A stretch of DNA of 13,952 bases, taken from DATLYF01 sp035575095. Lineage in GTDB: Bacteria > Pseudomonadota > Gammaproteobacteria > Competibacterales > Competibacteraceae. Each line of letters begins with the position of its first letter. Within the stretch, counting starts at the first letter, position 1. The stretch is taken from NCBI GenBank assembly GCA_035575095.1, contig DATLYF010000121.1:1-13952 (forward strand), written 5' to 3'. This document shows positions 8,820 to 13,952 of the stretch, piece after piece. The notes beneath the pieces are model-generated. The model made no database searches. It was not told where the DNA came from and saw only the letters and a list, made by a program, of their open reading frames with translations. The translations under genes and the position numbers were made by a program.

Positions 8820-9758
8820 TCAGCGCACCCGCTGATAATAGACCTGGTTGCCGGAGTAACCGGGCTGGGAGGTGCGGAATCCGTTACCCTCGGGGGTGAC
8901 GTTGAGTACGTAGTTGCCGTCCAGTACCAGTTGCTGGTTGGCGTAGTAGCCGTTGACCTGCTTGCCGTTGGCGTAGCCCACCACCCGACCATCGGGCGAG
9001 ATGTTCAGCTCGACGTTGGTGCGATATTGCGGGTTGTAGCCGCGGAAGCTGCCCACCGCCCAGCTCGGCACCGCGGTCGGGCCGGAGGGGTAGCCGCCGC
9101 TATAATCGCCGCCGTAGCCACCGCCCGCAGGCGGTGCGGACTGGTTGCCGCCGCCGAACAACGAGCCGAGCAGGGCGATGCCGCCGATCACGGCCGCGGC
9201 GGTGGCAATGTCCTTGCCGCTGAAGCCATCATCGTCGTCTTTCTTCGGGCGGGAACTGCCGCCGCCATAGTAGTCGTTACCATAGCCCTGGCCCACCACG
9301 AAGCGAGCGCGGCAGCCGCGGTCGACCCAGATGCCGCTGCGGTCGTAGCCCCAGGTCTGGCCCTCGGTGCAGTCGGCACGGGACAGTTGTTCCACCAGCC
9401 GCACCCCGCCGCGGGTGTCGGCGCGGCAGTAGGTTTCCTTGTCGCCATGGCTCTCGCAGGTGACGGTGCGCCCGCGCCAGTCGTCGTAGCCGCCGCCCAG
9501 GTCGAAGCGCGCCCGGCAACCCTGGTCGACCCACACACCGCCCCGGTCATAGCCCCAGCTCTGCCCCTCGATGCAGGCAGCCTTGGAATACTGCCGGGCC
9601 AACCGCACCCCGTCGCGGGTGTCGGCGCGGCAGTAGTTCTGGCGACCGTCACGACTCTCACAGTCGATATAGTCCTGGGCCTGGGCCGGCCGCAGCGGCA
9701 GTAGCGACACCAGCATGGGTACCAGCAGGGCGCTGGCGACGAATTTGGATTTCAGCAT
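8820..9758 (-). CDS. Exported protein: two DUF3011 repeats, hydrophobic glycine-rich segment, C-terminal beta-rich domain
   Basis: Function is unknown. The 312-residue product starts with a signal peptide (MLKSKFVASALLVPMLV... cut after PAQA, residue 27), so it is periplasmic or outer. Residues 29-88 and 98-156 are DUF3011 repeats with the pattern CES-x5-YCRADTR-x-GVRL...C-x-EGQ-(S/T)-WGYDR-x-G-(I/V)-WVD-x-GCRARF. Each has four cysteines, which probably form two disulphides. Then come a basic-acidic linker (KKDDDD, about 172-177), a hydrophobic segment DIATAAAVIGGIALLGSLFGGG (183-204) and a Gly/Tyr-rich spacer. Last is an 80-residue domain (WAVGSFRG..., SPDGRVVGY, NGYY) that looks like small beta-sheet repeats. 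ATG 9758 is chosen over an upstream in-frame ATG at 9809 because it begins the signal peptide and has GGGGA 4 nt before it. It lies 73 bp downstream of its paralogue. Confidence 0.85.
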   Translation of the reverse strand: MLKSKFVASALLVPMLVSLLPLRPAQAQDYIDCESRDGRQNYCRADTRDGVRLARQYSKAACIEGQSWGYDRGGVWVDQGCRARFDLGGGYDDWRGRTVTCESHGDKETYCRADTRGGVRLVEQLSRADCTEGQTWGYDRSGIWVDRGCRARFVVGQGYGNDYYGGGSSRPKKDDDDGFSGKDIATAAAVIGGIALLGSLFGGGNQSAPPAGGGYGGDYSGGYPSGPTAVPSWAVGSFRGYNPQYRTNVELNISPDGRVVGYANGKQVNGYYANQQLVLDGNYVLNVTPEGNGFRTSQPGYSGNQVYYQRVR

Positions 9759-9831
9759 AAAGTCCCCGTTTGCAACGGCTCCATTGGACGGATTCGGTCG
9801 GACCCGCAATGTCCCGCTCGGTCAAGCGTCG

Positions 9832-10374
9832 TCAATCGTCGGTGTGCTGGCGGATACGGTTGGGATCGGTGCGCCAGCCCGGGTAGTCATCATAATAGCC
9901 TCCGCTGCCCAGCGCGAAGCGGGCGCGGCAGCCCTGGTCGACCCAGATGCCGCGGCGATCGTAGCCCCAGGTGCGCCCCTCGATGCAGGGCGAGCGGGAC
10001 AGTCGATCCACCAGCCGCACGCCGCCGCGGGTGTCGGCGCGGCAATAAGTGTAGCGCTCGTCGCGACTCTCGCAGGTGACCGTGCCGCCATAGCGCTCAC
10101 TGGAGCTGCGGCCGATGGCGAAGCGGGCGCGGCAGCCGCGATCGACCCAGATGCCGCGGCGATCGTAGCCCCAGGTGCGCCCCTCGACGCAGGGGGAGTT
10201 GGAGTACTGTTCTACCAGCCGCACGCCGCCGCGGGTATCGACGCGACAAAAGGCTTGCCGCTCTTCATAGCTTTCGCAGTCTACGAAACGTTGCGCCCAT
10301 GCCGACCGCCACGGCAGCAGGAACCCCAGCGCCAGCAGGGCGGCGATGGCAATGATGGCTTTGCTCTGGCTCAT
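9832..10374 (-). CDS. Exported protein with two DUF3011 repeats
   Basis: Function is unknown. The 180-residue protein has a signal peptide (MSQSKAIIAIAALLALGFLL..., cut after SAWA at 27) and two DUF3011 repeats at 29-88 and 98-156. These are exactly the coordinates found in the neighbouring 312-residue protein, with the same 9-residue linker. The eight cysteines of the repeats are all kept. It ends with a short acidic tail (GGYYDDYPGW...HTDD) and lacks the hydrophobic segment and C-terminal domain of its paralogue. ATG 10374 is well supported by AAGGAGG ending 7 nt upstream. It follows the HIT gene on the same strand by about 110 bp and may share or own its promoter. The pair looks like a tandem gene duplication. 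Confidence 0.85.
   Translation of the reverse strand: MSQSKAIIAIAALLALGFLLPWRSAWAQRFVDCESYEERQAFCRVDTRGGVRLVEQYSNSPCVEGRTWGYDRRGIWVDRGCRARFAIGRSSSERYGGTVTCESRDERYTYCRADTRGGVRLVDRLSRSPCIEGRTWGYDRRGIWVDQGCRARFALGSGGYYDDYPGWRTDPNRIRQHTDD
9938..9983. repeat. 46-bp exact direct repeat, copy 1 (inside DUF3011 gene)
   Basis: Bases 9938-9983 are identical to 10142-10187. Both encode the WGYDRRGIWVD core of a DUF3011 module in the 180-residue protein (second module here). Identity includes synonymous positions, which suggests recent duplication or gene conversion. Confidence 0.9.
10142..10187. repeat. 46-bp exact direct repeat, copy 2 (inside DUF3011 gene)
   Basis: This is the partner of 9938-9983, in the first DUF3011 module of the same gene. 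More diverged versions of the same segment occur at about 9317-9370 and 9525-9575 in the neighbouring gene. Confidence 0.9.
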
Positions 10375-10483
10375 CGGCTTTCCTCCTTACGCTCCAGTGC
10401 AGACGGTCTCCGTCCTCCTGACGACAGCCCCAGCAATAGCGGCCAGTGCCTTAACTCGGCCTGAACCGCCGCGCAGGCCGCTC

Positions 10484-10897
10484 TCAGCTTTGACCGGTGC
10501 AGCGCTGTCGCAGGCGTTCCAGCGTCTGCGCCAGGCGCTCGGCCGGATAGGGGTGCGCAGCGCCGCTGCCCCACACCGGCCCCGGCCAGGCGGCGTCGCT
10601 CTGAAAGCGGGCTACCACGTGCACATGCAACTGCGGCACCAGATTGCCGAGCGCTCCTATATTGAGCTTATCGGGTCGGTATACAAGCTCCAGCACCCGT
10701 GAGACCAGGGCGATCTCCTCGATCAGCCGGACGCGCTCGCCGGCATCGAGCTGGTGCAGCTCGCGCAAGCCGTCGCGCCGCGGCACCAGCAGCAACCAGG
10801 GAAAGCGGGCGTCGTTCATCAGCCGCACCTGACACAGCGGCAGGTCGGCGACGGGCAGACTGTCTTGGGCCAAGCGGGGGTGCAGAGTGAAGGACAC
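10484..10897 (-). CDS. HIT-family (histidine triad) hydrolase-like protein
   Basis: HIT proteins are small cytosolic nucleotide hydrolases or transferases; the substrate here is unknown. The 137-residue product has the fold's signature near the C-terminus: NIGALGNLVPQLHVHVVARF, with Q89-L-H91-V-H93. Q89 stands where the first triad histidine usually is; the next two are present, including the one that normally acts as nucleophile. WPGPVWG follows, as in the proteobacterial subgroup of this family. GTG 10897 is chosen over ATG 10921 because GAGGAGC (10902-10908) sits about 4 nt upstream and homologues begin SFTLHP. It is divergent from purB, with 75 bp between the starts, and is followed on the same strand by the two DUF3011 genes after about 110 bp. 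Confidence 0.85.
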   Translation of the reverse strand: MSFTLHPRLAQDSLPVADLPLCQVRLMNDARFPWLLLVPRRDGLRELHQLDAGERVRLIEEIALVSRVLELVYRPDKLNIGALGNLVPQLHVHVVARFQSDAAWPGPVWGSGAAHPYPAERLAQTLERLRQRCTGQS

Positions 10898-10925
10898 GGC
10901 AGCTCCTCGGATACGGGGCAATCGT

Positions 10926-10939
10926 CATGATGTATCATG
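10926..10939. promoter_or_regulatory. Palindrome in the divergent HIT / purB promoter gap
   Basis: CATGAT-GT-ATCATG is a perfect 6-bp inverted repeat inside the 75-bp gap between the two start codons. It could be an operator or a short mRNA hairpin. I do not recognise it as a PurR site. Confidence 0.3.
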
Positions 10940-10972
10940 TCGTTTTTTCAGCGAGCAAGCGTGTACTGCATC

Positions 10973-12343
10973 ATGGAACTCACCCCCCTCACCGCCCTCT
11001 CTCCCGTCGACGGCCGCTACAGTGACAAGACCCAAGCCCTGCGCCCGATCTTCAGCGAGTTCGGGCTAATCCGCCAGCGGGTCACGGTGGAGGTGCGCTG
11101 GCTGCAGTCCCTAGCCCGCCATCCCGGCATCCCCGAGGTGCCGTCGCTGAGTGAGGCCGCCGACGCCCTGCTGGAGAGCATCGTGTGCGACTTCACACTG
11201 GCCGACGCCGAGCGGGTCAAGACCATTGAGCGCACCACCAACCACGACGTCAAGGCGGTGGAGTATCTGCTCAAGGAGAAGATCGCCGGCAACGCCGAAC
11301 TGGCCGCGGTGAGCGAGTTCATCCACTTCGCCTGCACCTCCGAGGACATCAACAACCTGTCCCACGCCCTGATGCTGCGCGAGGCCCGCGAGCAGGTGCT
11401 GCTGCCGGCCATGGACGCGCTCATCGAGGCGCTGCGCGCCCTGGCCCATCGCTATGCCGACACCCCCATGCTGTCACGTACCCACGGCCAGCCGGCCTCC
11501 CCCACCACCCTGGGCAAGGAGCTGGCCAACGTGGTCTACCGCCTGCAGCGGCAGCGCGCGCAGGTGGCGGCGGTGGCGCTGCTCGGCAAAATCAACGGCG
11601 CCGTGGGCAATTACAACGCTCATCTGGCCGCCTACCCGGATGTGGATTGGCAGGCCCACGCCCAGCGTTTCGTGGAGCAGGACCTGGGCCTGACCTGGAA
11701 CCCCTACACCATCCAGATCGAGCCCCACGACTACATGGCCGAGCTGTTCGATGCCCTGGCCCGCTTCAACACGGTGCTGATCGACGTCTGCCGGGATCTC
11801 TGGGGCTATATCTCGCTGGGCTACTTCAAGCAGAAGACCGTAGCCGGCGAGGTGGGCTCCTCCACCATGCCGCACAAGGTCAACCCCATCGATTTCGAGA
11901 ACGCCGAGGGCAACCTGGGCGTGGCCAACGCCCTGCTCGGCCACTTCGCCGCCAAGTTGCCCATCTCGCGCTGGCAGCGCGACCTCACCGACTCCACCGT
12001 GCTGCGCGCCGTGGGCACGGCCCTGGCCCACGGGCTGATCGCCTACCAGTCGGCGCTCAAGGGCATCGCCAAGCTGGAGGTGGATGCCGTGCGCCTGGCC
12101 GCCGATCTGGAGGACAACTGGGAGGTGCTGGCCGAGGCCATCCAGACCGTGATGCGCCGCTACGGCATCGACCAGCCCTACGAGAAGCTGAAAGCGCTCA
12201 CCCGCGGCCAGCGGGTCGACGCCGAGCGCCTGCGTGCTTTTGTCGCGGGGCTGGAGCTGCCGGCTGAGGCCCGCGAGCGGCTGTTGGCCATGACGCCGGC
12301 GCGCTATACCGGCAATGCGGCGGAGCAGGCGCGCAAGATCTGA
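10973..12343 (+). CDS. purB: Adenylosuccinate lyase
   Basis: PurB cleaves SAICAR to AICAR plus fumarate and adenylosuccinate to AMP plus fumarate, in purine synthesis. The 456-residue product is the same length as E. coli PurB and belongs to that branch. It shows MELTPLTALSPVDGRYSDK at the N-terminus, TTNHDVKAVEYLLKE, FACTSEDINNLSHALML, SRTHGQPASPTTLGKE (active-site histidine) and the fumarase/aspartase superfamily signature GSSTMPHKVNPIDFENAEGN at about 295-314, with the catalytic serine. ATG 10973 is chosen by alignment to PurB N-termini; an in-frame ATG at 10937 would add 12 unrelated residues. No clear Shine-Dalgarno precedes either. In many gammaproteobacteria purB sits just before the YcfD/RoxA oxygenase gene, as it does here. 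Confidence 0.98.
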   Translation: MELTPLTALSPVDGRYSDKTQALRPIFSEFGLIRQRVTVEVRWLQSLARHPGIPEVPSLSEAADALLESIVCDFTLADAERVKTIERTTNHDVKAVEYLLKEKIAGNAELAAVSEFIHFACTSEDINNLSHALMLREAREQVLLPAMDALIEALRALAHRYADTPMLSRTHGQPASPTTLGKELANVVYRLQRQRAQVAAVALLGKINGAVGNYNAHLAAYPDVDWQAHAQRFVEQDLGLTWNPYTIQIEPHDYMAELFDALARFNTVLIDVCRDLWGYISLGYFKQKTVAGEVGSSTMPHKVNPIDFENAEGNLGVANALLGHFAAKLPISRWQRDLTDSTVLRAVGTALAHGLIAYQSALKGIAKLEVDAVRLAADLEDNWEVLAEAIQTVMRRYGIDQPYEKLKALTRGQRVDAERLRAFVAGLELPAEARERLLAMTPARYTGNAAEQARKI

Positions 12344-12393
12344 TCCCTCAACCCAACTGCCCCCTCTCCCCGGCCCGTAGACGCACCATCCGT

Positions 12394-12482
12394 GGCGCGC
12401 ACCCTGGGGGCGCCCTGACGGGCGTCCAGATTCGCTCCGGCGGATTTGTCTCCGGCACGCCGGAGAGGGGCATCAGGACGCC
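12394..12482 (+). promoter_or_regulatory. Structured leader between purB and the oxygenase gene
   Basis: The 145-bp gap holds several complementary segments. GGCGC (12394-12398) pairs with GCGCC (12410-12414). CTCCGGC occurs twice (12435-12441 and 12450-12456), and either copy can pair with the single GCCGGAG (12459-12465). GGCGTCC (12421-12427) pairs with GGACGCC (12476-12482), an outer stem that would overlap the only Shine-Dalgarno-like AGGA (12475-12478) of the next gene. It may be a purB terminator, a dispersed repeat or a translational switch; I cannot choose. Confidence 0.35.
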
Positions 12483-12488
12483 AGACCC

Positions 12489-13676
12489 ATGCCCCCCAAA
12501 TCCCTCCTCGGCGGTCTTACTCCCGAACAGTTCCTGCGCGACTACTGGCAGAAGCAACCGCTGTTGATCCGCAGCGCCTTCCCCGGCTTCCAGGATCCCA
12601 TCACCCCCGAGGAGCTGGCCGGGTTGGCCTGCGAGGAGCAGGTGCAGTCGCGCCTGGTACTGGAACAGGGCGGCAGCCGGCCCTGGGAGCTGCGCCGCGG
12701 CCCCTTCGCCGAAGAGGAATTCCTGAAACTCCCCGAGAGCCACTGGACGCTGCTGGTCTCCGACGTGGAGAAGCATCTGCCGCAACTCCAGGCCCTGCTC
12801 GAGCCGTTCCGTTTCATCCCTGACTGGCGCATCGACGACCTGCAGATCAGCTACGCCCCCGTCCACGGCAGCGTCGGCCCCCACTGGGACGACTATGACG
12901 TACTCCTGCTGCAGGGCAAGGGCCGGCGCCGCTGGCGTATCAGCCACCGCCCGGTGGCCGAGGATAACGTCCTGCCCGACGTCGATCTGCGCATCATGGG
13001 TGAATTCCAGGCCGACGAGGACTGGGTGCTGGAGCCCGGTGACATGCTCTACCTGCCGCCGCGCCTAGCCCACTATGGCACTGCCCTGGAACCGGCCCTG
13101 ACCTATTCCATCGGCTTTCGCGCCCCCGGCCACCGGGAGCTGGTGCACAGCTTCCTCGACTTCCTCGGCGAGGGTGTCGAGGACGACGGCCGCTATACCG
13201 ATCCCGACCTGCGGCTGCAGGATCATCCGGCGCGCATCGCCCCCGAGGCGGTGAGACGGGCGCGCGACCTGCTTGCGCGCCACATCGGCACCGACAGCGC
13301 CCTGGTAGAGAGCTGGCTCGGCCGTTTCCTCACTGAGCCCAAGCCGTACTTGGCCGCCCAGCCCATGGAGGAGCCCTGGGATGCGGCCGAGCTGGATCAG
13401 TTCCTCGACCAGGCCGGCACCCTGGAGCGCCATCCCGGCTCGCGTTTTGCCTTCATCGAGCATGCCGACGAGATCCTGCTGTTCATCGACGGCCAGGAGT
13501 TCGCCCTCGGCCCTCCGCTCAAGTCGCTGGCCACTTGGCTATGCCGTGAGCATGTCTATCCGGCCGGCCAGCTGTGCGGTCTACTCAAACACGCCGCTGC
13601 CCGCGCCCTGATCCTAGACTTGGTAAACGAGGGCTATCTGGTGAGCTACGACGATGAGCGAGAAGACGACGCTTGA
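12489..13676 (+). CDS. roxA: Cupin/JmjC-type ribosomal oxygenase (RoxA/YcfD-like, ribosomal protein uL16 arginine hydroxylase)
   Basis: YcfD of E. coli is a 2-oxoglutarate/Fe(II) oxygenase that hydroxylates an arginine of ribosomal protein L16. The 395-residue product (E. coli 373) matches along its length: DYWQKQPLLIR at the N-terminus, GFQDPITPEELAGLA, PDWRIDDLQISYA, then the iron ligands H132 and D134 in GPHWDDYDVLLLQGKGRRRW. The third ligand H195 lies in EPGDMLYLPPRLAHYGTALE, followed by SIGFRAP. The C-terminal third (about 225-395) corresponds to the dimerisation and winged-helix region. ATG 12489 is the first in-frame start; AGGA ends 10 nt upstream. It follows purB by 145 bp and overlaps the next gene by 23 nt. 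The family is certain; L16 as target is inferred from the orthologue. Confidence 0.93.
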   Translation: MPPKSLLGGLTPEQFLRDYWQKQPLLIRSAFPGFQDPITPEELAGLACEEQVQSRLVLEQGGSRPWELRRGPFAEEEFLKLPESHWTLLVSDVEKHLPQLQALLEPFRFIPDWRIDDLQISYAPVHGSVGPHWDDYDVLLLQGKGRRRWRISHRPVAEDNVLPDVDLRIMGEFQADEDWVLEPGDMLYLPPRLAHYGTALEPALTYSIGFRAPGHRELVHSFLDFLGEGVEDDGRYTDPDLRLQDHPARIAPEAVRRARDLLARHIGTDSALVESWLGRFLTEPKPYLAAQPMEEPWDAAELDQFLDQAGTLERHPGSRFAFIEHADEILLFIDGQEFALGPPLKSLATWLCREHVYPAGQLCGLLKHAAARALILDLVNEGYLVSYDDEREDDA

Positions 13677-13952
13677 CTCCGGCCAGCGCATGGCGATAGA
13701 GGGGCTGCCGGAGGCCCGCGGCGCCTTGTTGGAGCTGCTGCGCGACAGCCGTCGCCAGCTCCTCTGCTACAGCCCCCTGATCGATGAGCGCCTGTACGAC
13801 GACGCCCAGGTGGTAGAGGCCCTGCGCCAGAAGCTGGTGCGCCAGCCGCGCTGGCGGCTGGCGCTGCTGCTGCCGCCGACGCGCCAGTGGCGCCCCGCTT
13901 GCCCCTGCCTCAATGCCCTGCTGGAGCGGCTGAGCAGCGCCATCGAGCTGCG
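13654..13952 (+). CDS. Start of a protein resembling the DUF7931/PLD-like C-terminal region of GNAT-fused proteins (runs off the right edge)
   Basis: From ATG 13654 the frame is open to the window end (99 codons plus 2 nt). It reads MSEKTTLDSGQRMAIEGLPE, then ALLELLRDSRRQLLCYSPLI, DERLYDDAQVVEALRQKL and RWRLALLLPPTRQWR. The pattern 'RRQLLIYSxxLDxxLYD...V-EALR' is one I associate with the DUF7931/phospholipase-D-like module often joined behind a GNAT acetyltransferase domain next to RoxA in proteobacteria. No GNAT domain precedes it here. The start overlaps the last 23 nt of roxA in another frame with GGTGAG about 8 nt upstream, so translation is probably coupled. ATG 13690 is an alternative start. 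The function is unknown and the recognition is from memory. Confidence 0.6.
   Translation, partial: MSEKTTLDSGQRMAIEGLPEARGALLELLRDSRRQLLCYSPLIDERLYDDAQVVEALRQKLVRQPRWRLALLLPPTRQWRPACPCLNALLERLSSAIEL

Noticed and set aside
10937..10972. Upstream ATG giving PurB 12 extra residues
   Set aside because: Homologues start at MELxxLTAxSPVDGRY and no ribosome site supports the longer form.

Overview
The window is GC-rich, densely coded bacterial DNA with short gaps and several 1-4 nt gene overlaps. Its proteins (AcnA, PurB, a YcfD/RoxA-like oxygenase, QueC/QueD) look proteobacterial. The purB-roxA adjacency and the tandem QueD fusion fit a gammaproteobacterium, perhaps a Chromatiales-like lineage. 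That placement is inference from gene content, not a database match.

Left block (1-1416, minus strand): queC and a downstream queD-like gene overlap by ATGA and serve preQ0/queuosine synthesis. The queD product contains two 6-pyruvoyl-tetrahydropterin-synthase-type domains, and neither keeps the full canonical catalytic set. It runs off the left edge. The divergent acnA (1598-4336, plus) encodes a full-length aconitase A.

The 4337-4938 gap is the most unusual stretch. It holds a GC-rich palindrome behind acnA, a shard of a LysR-type regulator (plus strand) abutting an internally deleted shard of a sugar-ABC-transporter ATPase (minus strand), and then an abrupt 139-bp A/T-rich segment (25% GC over 4741-4900). 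That segment is bounded by 20-bp inverted repeats matching at 18 of 20 positions. Its right end carries a perfect TATAAT about 50 bp ahead of nagK. It is either a MITE-like element or a pair of mirrored operators for the downstream regulator.

The nag operon (4939-8708, plus) encodes an N-acetylglucosamine kinase, a GntR/HutC regulator, a SIS-type glucosamine-6-phosphate deaminase and GlcNAc-6-phosphate deacetylase, all with tight or overlapping junctions. Together they would convert free GlcNAc to fructose-6-phosphate. No transporter or PTS gene is present. A strong hairpin at 8777-8802 separates nagA from the convergent genes.

The minus-strand block 8820-10897 holds, in transcription order, a HIT-family protein and two exported DUF3011 proteins. 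The two exported proteins are gapless paralogues over about 156 residues and differ by a C-terminal extension. On the plus strand follow purB (divergent from the HIT gene), a structured 145-bp gap, the roxA-like 2-oxoglutarate oxygenase gene, and the start of a gene overlapping it by 23 nt that resembles the DUF7931/PLD-like region usually attached to a GNAT domain. I saw no rRNA, tRNA, CRISPR array or intact transposase.
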